From assembly GCA_025890175.1 (NCBI GenBank), contig JANPYM010000006.1, positions 1,528,000 through 1,591,999 on the forward strand: a stretch of DNA of 64,000 nucleotides, read 5' to 3'. Positions 1-12,217 of the stretch are shown here, piece after piece. The notes under the pieces were generated by a model. It had not been told where the DNA came from, made no database searches, and was given only the letters and a program-made list of their open reading frames with translations. Each line of letters starts with the position of its first letter. The first letter of the stretch is position 1. A program made the translations under genes and the position numbers. Source of the stretch: Ciborinia camelliae (lineage: Eukaryota; Ascomycota; Leotiomycetes; Helotiales; Sclerotiniaceae).

Positions 1-1795
1 TGGTATGGGTATGATATATACCTAGATAGATAGATAGGTGGGATACCTAATGTTGGGTATTCAAGATATATGAGGATGAGGATGAAGAAGTTAGAACTTG
101 CTTGGGATCTTTCATTTCATTTCATTTTATTTTTGGTTTGGTTTACTTTTGTTTATTTGTTTTGGGGGTTGTAGGATAGGATGGCATGGGATACCTCAGG
201 AAGTCGAGGGTTCCTGGGGGAAATGGGGGAGGGGGTGAGAAGAGGATGAAGTAGGTAAGTTGAAAAACTCTACAAAGGTAGGCAGGTATATTTACTAAAT
301 ACTAAATACTAAACCAAACCCAAACCACGCTAAACCAAGCCCCCAAGCCCCCAATCCGCAAGAATAGAAAATAACAAAAACAAAAACAAGAATACCCTCC
401 TCCTCGCTCGTTGAGTTAGGCCAGCCACCAATGAGCTTGTTATCATACCTAGTATTTGAAGTTTGAAGTTTGAAATTTGAAATTTGATTACCAGGAGTCT
501 TATTTTCGAATCTTTTTTACATTGCGTATTATGTACTTAACTTAGTAGGTACGTATGATGGTACTATGAATTTGGGATGGAGGTATATCTTTGATGGGGT
601 TGATGTGGTTACCGGGGGGAGGTGGGAGTTAAGTACCTACCTAGGTAAGGTAGAGATGGAGAGGGGAAGACAGTGGAAGGCAGGGGCGGGGAAGAGGGCG
701 GAAGGAAAGTGGGATAGTAGGAAAGAGGGGAAGGGGGGAAAGGAGGGGAGGAAAGTACGGTGATGAGAAGGAAGAGAAAGAATGAACATATAAATGGCAG
801 TCGGAAGGTTGATGAATAATGAAAGCAAAGGGGAGTTTATCGGACTGGGAGAAGGGGAATTGGGTGGGTGGTGGAAGGAGGGGGGAGGAGGGAAGGGAAA
901 GAGCGAACACTATAAATTCAAGAACCAGCGGAACAAATAAAGAAAGCACATTAGCACCCCGAGCAAAATCACATATCCGGGTCAAAATTTCCAGAGATAA
1001 GATAAGTGCACAACTACGAGGATGAAATTTTGTATATGCAATGAATTTTTCATGGCATACAAGATATTGTGTGTTTGAAGATATAGACTATTCAGTCAGG
1101 ATTGGGCATCGGGTTGTGTATTTACTATTTACAGATGCTATTAGGTTCCTATTAGGTTCCTACCGACAGGTGCACCAAATTAATAATTCTATCGGCCATA
1201 AATTGTGATGGGCATTGGGTACTCTATTGTCTCAGTGGGATAGAAATTGGCCCAACAAGCGATCAGGGATGGGTATTGATTGATGCCCAATACTGGATGC
1301 CGAAAAGAAAAGACAAAGCTCAGGATCAAATTTAATTTAAACAAGGGTTTTTATTTTTTTCGCTGAAATTCTGATGTGATGGTGAAGCCGATGAAATTGG
1401 AAAAAATGTTATGGGGTTGGATGTGTAGTTTCTTGCTCATCTCGAGATTCCATATATGACCTTCTCTGTGCATCCTATTTTATGTTTCATCATATGGCCA
1501 TATGGTGGTATTCTTACTCGTTATATTGCCACATGCTTAATCATTCAAGTATAGACCGATATCTTTTGCCCTTCTCAATATCATGTGTTCAGATCATGGT
1601 GAATTTGAAGATAGAGGAGAGTAGAAGACATGTTTGCTGCATATCTCAATGTCATATTTTTTTATTGACAAATAGAGAGGGGCAATTTTGGCCATGAAGA
1701 AAACCTCCGTTGGATTTTCATATCAATGGAAGAGGGGAGAACTTATAGGCACGTTGGTACAGCCAGAAGGAGAAAACTTCCATGAACTTCAGATA

Positions 1796-1851
1796 TATGT
1801 TTATGTAGGTAGAAAATGGGATGTATGTTTATGTAGGTAGAAAATGGGATG
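1796..1851. repeat. Perfect 28-bp tandem duplication
   Basis: Two exact adjacent copies of a 28-bp unit beginning TATGTTTATGTAGG (1796-1823 and 1824-1851). It lies in non-coding DNA and is probably a recent slippage or unequal-exchange duplication. Confidence 0.9.
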
Positions 1852-4296
1852 TATGGTGAATGAATATAATATAATTGAAAGGTAGCAATTAGAACAGTTG
1901 CCATTTTGTTACTGATCCATCAAAGGGAAACATAACATGAACCAAAACCTAGTGGTTCAACAGGAAAAACTTCCCTGTGTCTCTTTGGTTATATGTCTTG
2001 TTTTGTGACTGCAGTATTTAGTTGTTGGGCAAGAGACCAAGGAAGAAAGAGGAAAGAGTCAATACTCGATAGGGAGAGCATGAATGTTAGCCCAGTGTTC
2101 TGTAGAGGTATACTCTACAAACTTGCTATAAAGGAAGAAAACAGTGGTATAGAAACTACTATTTGGGAAGCGTGAGAAGCAGGAGAAAGTAAAGTGAACA
2201 CGGAAATCCCAAGATGGAAGACGCAAAGAAAACGTCACCATACTTATGGCGATTGAGAGGATATCAGAGAAAATACTAAACCTCACCAACTTAACACTCT
2301 CAGGAATGCATCGATGCTGTTCTAGTAGTAAAGCTGGGCGTAAGTCGTCTGGTAACAAAGATAATGTGCATTGAGAAGTACACTGATATCAAAAGTATGC
2401 GTGGTGACATTTCGGTCGGCTAAAAGTAGAGATATTCCCGCTTCTAGATGGGTTCATCCAGGTACTAGAAGTCATGGGAGGGGTCATAATTTGAGAAGCC
2501 GAGGACATAACAACGGGGTGGTTCGGGACTCGGCAAAGACATGCAGGGGGCCGATAGTCTCCCGATTCCCGAAACACTTCTCTGGAAATGTCTGGGTTGG
2601 TGGCTAACCGGTTGATATTAGACATAGCGGGGTATTATGAGCTGATGAATGCATGTGACCTGTGAGAGTGAGGTTTGTCGAAATGAAGCAAAGGCGAAAG
2701 CAGAAAGCATATGAAAATTGAGAGGATTCCCAAATATTGAGTCTTTCGAATTTTGAGTGCCTTGAAATATGATATATGATTCGCTGTAAAAGTTAGGAGG
2801 ACAATAACGTTGTTCTTTCTAGACATAGACGACAATGCTATTATGCTAGGTCGAAACCTGAAAGGCGTCTTTTGCGGCTGGACCATTGATGAATGCTGTT
2901 GGTGGGGTATCGAGGATGAGCAGTTGGTAGATATGTATGGGCTTGTGGACGGCGAAGGATGAACAGAATGGGCCAGTAAGAAGTACAGTAGGAAGCATTA
3001 GTAGGCAAAGTATATTCTGACAGGTACATAAGTAAATGCACTTTGTTGTTGGCGATTAGTTGGGTATAAGGTTTGATTCGTCAAAAATCAAAAATAGGAG
3101 TTGTAGAAGGGGTCGAAACTAGGATGGTTGAGTAGAAATCAGACTAATTCGTGTACCTTAGAAGACATCTAACCAGCCTCTAAAAGGTACGGGCGGGACC
3201 GATATCATGATATCGGCGATGAGTCGATTGACATGAGCTAGACCGCCGCCAAAGGTCTTGAAATCTTGACCGATTGTTTTGATAGTGCAGCATCCAGCAT
3301 ACAGCATCCAGCAGCAGTACGGTCGGTTATCGCTCTTGATATCGTAACTCGCAACTGCAAATTTCCAAGTTTAAACCTCCACGTAAAGTTGATCGTATTC
3401 AAAATGTGGATCGAGAGAGGAGATGGAGTACCGGTATGCGTGCCAGTGACTGTGTCTCTGATCTTGGAAAAGTGGAGAGAATTATTGTATATGTGGATAT
3501 ATATAGATAGGTGTATCAATAGATATGGCTCATACTGAATAGATGGCGAGTATATCCGCGGATGAGGAGTTGCTCTTCAAAAAGGTTGAGCAGATCTGTT
3601 TCAGGGTTATGAATTCAGAAACATGAAAGCGGCTCTGAAAAGAAGCTTGAAGCATTGGAGGTTTAAGAAAGATAACTGTATAAGCGCTTGAAAAGTACCG
3701 CTGCTTGAAAAGACTACAATACCGCTCGCTACATATTCTTGGAGGGACAGACAGGGCGTGGAGGGGTTGTGCAACCACGTTCACGTTGTGCTTGAGGGAA
3801 ACATTGGCAAAATTCCGCCCAATGGACTTTCTACGTGACTACCATGACTACATCGTGAAACTTGGCATCAGTCAGGAAAGAGTCAAGGTTTGCTCAGATG
3901 GTGGAAGAGTAGGTAACTTACCTAGGTATGTAGGTAAGAGATGGGTTCATAACTTATTTACTAACTTTAGGTACATTTACACTCAGGTCCAATAAAGAGA
4001 CTAACTACCTAGGTAGGTCCAATAAATAATAGAAGATAGAAAAGGATCAACAGCTAGAATCAACTAAAACAGCCAAAACGGCTACTAGATGCAATACACT
4101 CACTTACTTATCGGGTTCCTGGTTGAGAAGGTTCCAAATCAATGTACTAGGTACCCAGTAGTAGGTAGATAGATGACTTTGAGTGACTGTCAACATTCTT
4201 GTTTTACCATCATATCAAATCTCCCAATTAATCATATTCGCATTCCATCTAATAAAAAGCAAGCCATTTTTACCTTACCTAGGTAAGAAGCGCGTA

Positions 4297-4334
4297 CAGT
4301 CAATCAATCAATCAATCAATCAGTCAGTCAGTCA
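4297..4334. repeat. CAAT/CAGT tetranucleotide microsatellite
   Basis: A CAGT is followed by five CAAT units and then further CAGT units. It is non-coding, upstream of PP1, and adjoins a pyrimidine-rich tract. Confidence 0.85.
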
Positions 4335-5493
4335 ACCAGTCCCAAGCAAGGCACAGATCTAAAACGAATCCTTCAACTTCCTCTTCCTCTTCCTCTTCAA
4401 AATTAATTCACCCCCTTCCCTTTCCCTTCCCCTTCCCCTTCCACCTCCACCTCTCCCTTCCCACTTTCTTACTTCAACAACGATACCCATACCCATACCC
4501 ATACACATACACATCCCCCATCGCGTCACAGTACTGCACCTGTGAAGAAAAGAAATCACCTCAAAAGGCGAGGAAGATTTGTATGACTTTGAATAACCTC
4601 AAAACTTACCTACTGTACTGGTACTCACTCATAAATTCAACAAGATAATTTTATATCAAACAGAAATTTGAAAAAAAGGCAAATACGGATCACGGACATA
4701 TTATAAGAAAATTAATTTTTTCCCCTTCTCTCCCTCTCTCTTCTTTGGCTCTTTTTTTTTCTGTTCCTGGCTCCACTGCTTTGTCGGTGTTCTCGAACCT
4801 TTGACCTTTTTTTTTTGAGGTGATAAACGAGAGAAGAACGTGCTTGTTGAAAACACAAGAGAAATCCGACCAGCCCATAACAACTTCATCCCTCGACATA
4901 TAACCACAAAACCTTCTTGGTGTCGACAAAGACTACTCTCTTCAAAACCTCATCTACGAATAATAAGACGATCGCATTTTTTGCGCATTCTTTGAAACAC
5001 AAGCAGCGGATTAATAAATAAAAAGACTTGTGAATAATCATAACAAATCACATCTTTTGCAGATACCTGTTTACTCAGATTCTGTTCAGTTCAGCTCAAA
5101 TTGTTGGTGACGTTTTGAGCCCAGTTTATCAACACTGCCACAATATCTTAACATCAAGAAGAATACCTCTTGAAGGGTAGTTTTTACGTGGTTTTCATCA
5201 AAGAGATCCATTGAGGCCGATTTAACTTCATTGTAAGTTATTGAAAGGCCACTGATTCTTGTTGAGCTCCAGCTTAGACAGAATCAAAGAGTCTATATAC
5301 CTCCATCAAATTATCTCGGCTTAGACTAATGTATCAAAACCGTAGCAGACCGAGAAGTGAATTACAGTCCTAGCCTCAACACATTTACGATCTTATTTTC
5401 CGACCTTGTAACCGGTCTGTCTTTTGACATCAACCTGTCGAGGATTACATCACAACACCCCCGGTCAAATTCTCCAGAAGGAGGACAAAAGCG

Positions 5494-6685
<1,192 letters not shown>

Positions 6686-8275
6686 AAAATGAACAATTAC
6701 GAACTTCCTTTTGTGTAGCAGGTTCGGACGCAGATAAGCTTAATTCGCGATTTTCCACGCAACGAATATCGCCCTCGACTCACATGCGCCCTTTCACCGA
6801 TCGCTTCTCTTTGGGATCCGCCATCTCACCAGACTTTTGCAAGTATCCACCAGACCTCGATCTCGACCAAACATACCTATTTGCGCGACACCTTCCGCAC
6901 CCTACCTTTCGTTTCCTTACTTCTCTCATTGCCAAACGCGACTCAAATATGCACACAACTTTTCCATTACGCTTTTCGACCACTAACATTAAGGATTCCA
7001 CTCGATACGCTTTTCCAAACGACTTTTCGGCTGAACCACGACCTTTAGCTTTAGATTGACATGCCACAATTTTCACGACATGACGATAGATACATGGGAC
7101 GTTATTCGGGCGAGTTTCGGTTTTCGGGTATTGTCATTCGGATTTGGGATCTGGTTTTCATAGAAAGGCGAGAGGGAAGTTTTCTGGAGTAGGCTTAACA
7201 CCTAACTCTTAATATTTGTGTCCATACATTGGAGAAAGGGGCAATTGATTGTGCCAGGCAGCGAGATAAAGAAAGGGAAAGGGGAGGAAGGGTGTGCATG
7301 GGTTGAGCGCAGACAGCAGAAAAATAACTCAACGATGCGAATTGTACCTTTGTTCTATGTAACTGACCTTTTTTTACTACACTTCATTGGCTCTTTTCAC
7401 CAAATGAGCTATGCGTGTTAATTTTGACAAGTGAAATGATCTTATAATGAAGGTGTGCGTTTATCATCTGTTGGGAAGACATGATCGTTCCAAGGTTGGT
7501 AATGAATGAGAGAGGGAGTTGGATTATTGGTTTGTATGGATTAAAATAAGAACAGGAATGGAATGCTAAGCTATGCTAAGGGTTAGGTAGGATGGGGTAG
7601 ATTGATTTTCTTGAATACTACCTAATTTAAGGTAGGTAGTAGGTAGGTGGTTTCTTTTTATGTCTGTATGTCTGTATGCCTGTCAGGCTGAACTGAATGA
7701 AGCTTTGTGTGATACGATATGGCTTTGGGTGGCCAAGGTAGGTAGGTAGATAGGTAGGTAGATAGGTAGGTAGATAGGTAGGTAGATAGGTAGGTAGATA
7801 GGTAGGTAGATAGGTAGGTAGATAGGTAGGTAGGTAGGTAGGTAGGAGGAGGGTTCTTTCTTTCTATCTTTTTCTTGGGTTCTATATAGATAGATGGCTG
7901 GCTGGCTGGTCATGAGATGTGAGATGTGGGATATGTGACGTGAGATGGAAAAGAAAGAGGGAGTAGATGGAGTAAGGTAAAGTAAATTAAGTTGGTGGAT
8001 TAGATATTAGATTAATCTTCTATATTGGATACCTACCTTGCTTGAATAATAGAGCAGATAGAGTACGTTGGTTGGGTATTCTAATGATAATGATGATGAT
8101 AATGAATAAAATATATCACATAGTGTAAATTTATCTCCAATATGAATAGCTGAGTTTGAGGTTTCCAAAAGACATGCATAAAATAAAAAGATTAATTGGA
8201 TTTGTGAAACTATAAACAAGATAAACCCGTCAAATGCAAATGATTCCCCATCCGATTTTCATATACGTATGCACG
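6686..8275. other. Intergenic region between convergent PP1 and NRDE2 genes
   Basis: This holds the 3' flanks of two convergent genes. A stretch open in another frame runs on to about 7059 past the PP1 stop, but it resembles no protein and is probably 3' UTR. The rest is AT-rich, with the GGTAGGTAGATA minisatellite at 7736-7845 and an imperfect AATGAT repeat near 8085-8110. No gene is seen. Confidence 0.6.
7736..7845. repeat. 12-bp minisatellite (GGTAGGTAGATA)n
   Basis: About eight near-perfect head-to-tail copies of GGTAGGTAGATA, ending in pure GGTA units. The unit contains the AGGTA half of the ACCTAGGT palindrome scattered between genes here. Open frames across it (LPIYLPIY-type peptides on the minus strand) come from the repeat and are not genes. 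Confidence 0.95.
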
Positions 8276-11200
8276 CTATTCCTCGGCATCCCAAACCCCT
8301 TCTAAATCAACATGAACCCTAACTTCCTTCTCCCCCATAACCCTCCATATATTTTTCAACTGTCTCTCTACCTCCTCATCTCTTTCCTCTTCCTCTCCCT
8401 TACCCTCCATTCCACAAAGAAGTTGGAATCCAAGCATATAAATCCCCTTACACCAGGGAACCTTTGCGATGGCTTGTTTCCAGATTTCTATCATAGCCTT
8501 TGCTTTCTGGCTCTTGCTATTCTTTATTCTCTCGCCCGACATAAGAACCAGGGCTTTCGAATTCGAGGATGGGGATGAGGAAGAGGAAGGAAGGAATTGC
8601 GGATACGTATCTAAAAACAAGAGGTATAATTTCCAAAGCGAGGGAGAAGATGATAGTGAGGAATTGGGAGTGGATCTGGAACCCTTGAGATTAAGTGCGG
8701 AGACAAAGATAGAGTTAATGGTATTGAGATTTGGAGTTGAGGATTGTGGATGTTGGAGATGATGGTGTATGATGTGGAGATAGATGGGGAGTAGATTATG
8801 ATGGGCCGAAGAAGAATCCATAAGGTCTCCAAACAGCGTACTCGTCGCAACCGGACTCATAAGGTTCGTCGTACCCAAACTGGGCGAAGTGAGCAGAGAG
8901 AAGAAGATTGTGTTGCTTGGGAATAATCTTAATGAGTTTGTGAGGTGTTCGTGAAGGGTTTGTGGACGGTAGGGGCCGGATTTCGCGTGGTGGCGGAGAA
9001 GGCGGGCTGTGGATTGGTGGAGGAGGGTTTGTGGATAATTTGATTCTGAGAGTGAGCGGGAAGAGAGCTGTGTGGAGAAGGTGGTGAGGATTTCGAGGGC
9101 GGAGGTTATATTTCCTTGTTGGAGTGATTGAGGCGCGCTTGATGAGGTGGTGGTGAGGTATTTGAGGAGGGCGAGGAGTTCAGTGTATAGCACTGCGTAG
9201 GTAGAATTGTGTGTGGATAGGAAATGGTCGCGGGCCGAGGAGAGATGTTGTTGGGTTTTGAGGAGGGTTGTTGGGGTTAGCTCGGTAGGATTTGGTGTAC
9301 CATGCGGGATTGAGAGGAGGTGTGTCAGTGCCATTTCCTTGAAGCCGGCTGAGAGACATGCCCACACTAAGCTCTTCCAGAGGTAAATTGAATCTTTGTT
9401 GTCGTTGTTATCCGAGGACATGGATTTGCTCATTCCCAAGGCAGCCGCGTAGATTCCATTTGAGATTTCCCGATTGCCCTTTGACCATTCAATCATGGCG
9501 TATGCATTGTAAAGTTTGAGGCTGGAAGACTGTTGTTTGAGAAGAGTTTTGGCTACTTTTTTGATAGTGTTGGGTTCATTGATCCATTCAAATGCTAAGT
9601 AATATTCTGCCAAGTCGTCTATTGGATATGCTTGTGTGAGTTGCTTCAGAGCGTTGCGAATCCAAGCATAAGGAACAGGCCCATTGTCCTCGTTACCGTA
9701 TACTTCTTTCCATGGTTTAAAGCTGCTAAACCAGCTGTTGCTGAACATAGATTCTGGCGCAATTGCGAAATTTGTTGTAGGGGTTGTGAAGATTGATGAT
9801 ACTTTAGATTCTTCACCCTCAATCGCGTCCTCAGTAGGCTTTCTGTAGTATTTCTCTTTGATCCATTCTGAATCATACTCAAGAATCTCATTATACAAGC
9901 AAGAATCATGGCCCCATTCCACACTCGACTGGGGGTGGTCCTGAGTAGGAGTAGGCAGAGAAGGCAAATGACAGAATATCAAGAATGCATTCAAAAGAGA
10001 TCTTCGTAGGTACCCAGCAGATCTTGGCAATAACATAAGAAAATTCTCGATATCGGTGAAAAGAATGACTCTATAAGGGTCGTCTTCCACAGTATCATCC
10101 ATGGTTCTTGCGGGAATCCTAGAAGCTTTTATGCGAGAAGATTCTGCGGTCATCCAAGTTTTAAAGAGGTCTTGGCCTCTAAGTGCTATTTCGGGTTCAT
10201 CGGTCTGGGCCGCTGGAGCTGTTGAATCATCCCCAGTTTCTGCAAAGTTTTTCCAACCTAGAGAACTTAGTTCCCCAATTCGTGGGACTTCTGCCTCCCA
10301 AAACTCTCCGAACAGTTTCAGTATTCCGTTTTCCGCCAGTGCTGATGTCTCATGTACGGTATGTATAGATTCTGGTTCTTGAAAATTCATCTCCAAGATA
10401 CCTTGCCAGATTGCCACTGCTAGTTCCGTGAAGCCTGATTCGCGGATGAAAAGAGTGGCCCTGAGAATCACATACAGAAGTTGTTCGTAAAGTGATTTCA
10501 CGGGAATCCATGCAGGCGCGGCGCTGATCTTTTGTTTTAAAGAATGAATCCTACTAAGGAACACTTCACGAACATCCTCATATCTGAATGTTGAAAAGTT
10601 GCTTTGCCGGAAATCCAAGTACCTTTTCCATAAGATGAGACTATCAATATTGTCTTTTGCAATCTGTGACCATCGCTCTGCTTGGACCTTGATTTCCCAT
10701 ATCTTTGCGCCCTCCGCCATTAGGCCTAGTAGCAGCCGCTCGCGGTCTCGCAAAATCTGTATCTTGCCCAGTGCTTTTTCATACATATGGATTTTGATGT
10801 CTGCCGTACTCCTAATCTCTGCATTAGTGATGCGACGACGGTCATCCCCTGCGTTCAGAAGTGCATCTTGATGCCCAATTAAAGCAAGCCACGCTTCTAT
10901 ATCGCCTGGAGATTGTTCTATTCGTCTGGAGAGCTCCATGTTCTTTTGTTTCATCGAAGATTCAAGTCTCATAGTCCGACCAGCGTCTGATCCCGACGAA
11001 TCACTATCTGAAGCATATTGAAAGGCGTCATCCTGAGGTTCATTGGATGTTTTAGCTTTCCCTTGAATTGAACGGTAATGTGTATCATCATGGTCAGAAT
11101 CGGAATCAGAGGCCGGGTCTCGATCTACCCTCTTTCGTTTTTTACCTCTGCTAATCTGAAGTGGAACATAATTTTCATCGCGCAAGAAAGACTCATCAAC

Positions 11201-11896
11201 CAAAACTCCTGGGCGAATCTTCAATAGTCGAGGTCTATCTCTCTCCACCTTGGAAAAAATGTACTTCTCCCGATTGTTGGATCTGAATCCTCTTAAATTG
11301 GTAAGCACAATACCCTTATCATCTTCATATTCTCTGTCAATTCTTGTGTCTCGAGGTGTACCAAGGACACAACCTGCTCCAATTCGATGAAATGGTGGAA
11401 CACTGTAGCGGTGATTGCTTCCATAAACCAGGTTTTTCACATCTCCTTTTCTGTCAACAACACAGATGTCAGAGGCTACTTCAGCCTCTGGAATTTCTGG
11501 TTGATATTTAATTGGTTCATCCTTCGAGTAACTTTGAGCTTGAGTCTTATTCGTAGACCGATGACCAGACCGGCGATCATCTCTGCTCCGAGATCTACAT
11601 TGTGAGCCATATCTTTCACCGTTTTCCTTCTCCCTAGATCTGTGCTTTTCTCGACTCCGAGATCTGTGGCGTGAAACACGTGTGTATGAATTTTCCTTGC
11701 TCCTAGACCTGTATTTCTCTCTACTCCTAGATCGGTGGTGTCGATGATGATGTCTTGGATGATCTTCTTCCTGGGTATGTTGTTTACCTCTTGTCACTAG
11801 TTTGTGTTCATCCTCCTGTTTGAGGTCGACAATTGTGCTAGAGGGTTTTGACCGGAAAGATGCGAATTTTGGAATAGCAGGATTTGCTTCTGTCAT
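8276..11896 (-). CDS. NRDE2-family nuclear RNA-processing protein
   Basis: Member of the NRDE-2 family (Nrl1 in fission yeast). These are nuclear proteins that work with Mtr4-like helicases and splicing factors in nuclear RNA surveillance and small-RNA silencing. It is a single-exon gene of 1206 residues. The start is the ATG at 11896; the frame is open a few codons further up but has no Met there. The N-terminus is disordered and RS-rich (RSRSREKYRSRSKE and similar, residues about 50-110). It is followed by a conserved basic region (LKIRPGVLVDESFLRDENYV) and the start of the HAT/TPR-like domain (ELSRRIEQSPGDIEAWLALI). The remainder is helical repeats. The C-terminal third is rich in Ser, Leu and Pro and weakly conserved, as is usual. 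It is divergently paired with UTP10. The family assignment is firm; the biochemical role in this fungus is inferred. Confidence 0.88.
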   Translation of the reverse strand: MTEANPAIPKFASFRSKPSSTIVDLKQEDEHKLVTRGKQHTQEEDHPRHHHRHHRSRSREKYRSRSKENSYTRVSRHRSRSREKHRSREKENGERYGSQCRSRSRDDRRSGHRSTNKTQAQSYSKDEPIKYQPEIPEAEVASDICVVDRKGDVKNLVYGSNHRYSVPPFHRIGAGCVLGTPRDTRIDREYEDDKGIVLTNLRGFRSNNREKYIFSKVERDRPRLLKIRPGVLVDESFLRDENYVPLQISRGKKRKRVDRDPASDSDSDHDDTHYRSIQGKAKTSNEPQDDAFQYASDSDSSGSDAGRTMRLESSMKQKNMELSRRIEQSPGDIEAWLALIGHQDALLNAGDDRRRITNAEIRSTADIKIHMYEKALGKIQILRDRERLLLGLMAEGAKIWEIKVQAERWSQIAKDNIDSLILWKRYLDFRQSNFSTFRYEDVREVFLSRIHSLKQKISAAPAWIPVKSLYEQLLYVILRATLFIRESGFTELAVAIWQGILEMNFQEPESIHTVHETSALAENGILKLFGEFWEAEVPRIGELSSLGWKNFAETGDDSTAPAAQTDEPEIALRGQDLFKTWMTAESSRIKASRIPARTMDDTVEDDPYRVILFTDIENFLMLLPRSAGYLRRSLLNAFLIFCHLPSLPTPTQDHPQSSVEWGHDSCLYNEILEYDSEWIKEKYYRKPTEDAIEGEESKVSSIFTTPTTNFAIAPESMFSNSWFSSFKPWKEVYGNEDNGPVPYAWIRNALKQLTQAYPIDDLAEYYLAFEWINEPNTIKKVAKTLLKQQSSSLKLYNAYAMIEWSKGNREISNGIYAAALGMSKSMSSDNNDNKDSIYLWKSLVWACLSAGFKEMALTHLLSIPHGTPNPTELTPTTLLKTQQHLSSARDHFLSTHNSTYAVLYTELLALLKYLTTTSSSAPQSLQQGNITSALEILTTFSTQLSSRSLSESNYPQTLLHQSTARLLRHHAKSGPYRPQTLHEHLTNSLRLFPSNTIFFSLLTSPSLGTTNLMSPVATSTLFGDLMDSSSAHHNLLPIYLHIIHHHLQHPQSSTPNLNTINSIFVSALNLKGSRSTPNSSLSSSPSLWKLYLLFLDTYPQFLPSSSSSPSSNSKALVLMSGERIKNSKSQKAKAMIEIWKQAIAKVPWCKGIYMLGFQLLCGMEGKGEEEERDEEVERQLKNIWRVMGEKEVRVHVDLEGVWDAEE

Positions 11897-12217
11897 TATC
11901 ACCAACAGGACTTTGATTCATGGTATAATCACCAATAAATTCAACAATATGTTCACTGATGAGAGGTTAATCTATCATGAATGTAGCATGATTTTATTTA
12001 CATCATGATATTGAGTTCCTCGGCAAGCTATGAACTTCGGCTTTTAGCCTTAAAGCAGCATTCTCTTCGGATGAAGGTTTATCCGACCAAATTATTTTTT
12101 TCGATAACGATAGAGCTTGAAATTTCTATTGAGAAGTTTGAGTGAGCGTCAAGAAATACTATTCTTGGACTTCGATATGCCATAATTTTGTAGCATTGTA
12201 GTATCTATAATTACACA
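11897..12217. promoter_or_regulatory. Bidirectional promoter between NRDE2-type gene and UTP10
   Basis: The 321 bp separate two start codons facing away from each other, so promoters and 5' UTRs of both genes must lie here or overlap the coding ends. The sequence is AT-rich with no obvious TATA box that decides either start. Confidence 0.6.

Larger units (their letters stand above)
1..5493. other. Long gene-free intergenic region upstream of PP1
   Basis: About 5.5 kb with no reading frame that resembles a known protein. The open frames are short, mostly low-complexity, and do not join through plausible introns. Visible contents are scattered ACCTAGGT-type palindromes (about 639, 3919, 4007 and 4277), a perfect 28-bp tandem duplication (1796-1851), CAAT/CAGT microsatellite (4297-4334), strongly pyrimidine-rich stretches (about 4376-4470 and 4720-4765) and T-runs. 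The pyrimidine-rich DNA nearest the PP1 start is typical of fungal promoters and 5' leaders, so the last kilobase is probably PP1 promoter and UTR. A non-coding transcript further left cannot be excluded from sequence alone. Confidence 0.6.

Noticed and set aside
2371..2625. Overlapping 78-codon frames on both strands with higher GC
   Set aside because: No homology, no introns to extend them, and neither frame shows protein-like composition.
4359..4559. Minus-strand frame with Met-Gly and Arg-Glu runs
   Set aside because: It is pure simple-sequence translation of the pyrimidine-rich tract ahead of PP1.
7683..7913. Minus-strand open frame of LPIYLPIY repeats
   Set aside because: It comes entirely from the 12-bp minisatellite and has no start context or homology.
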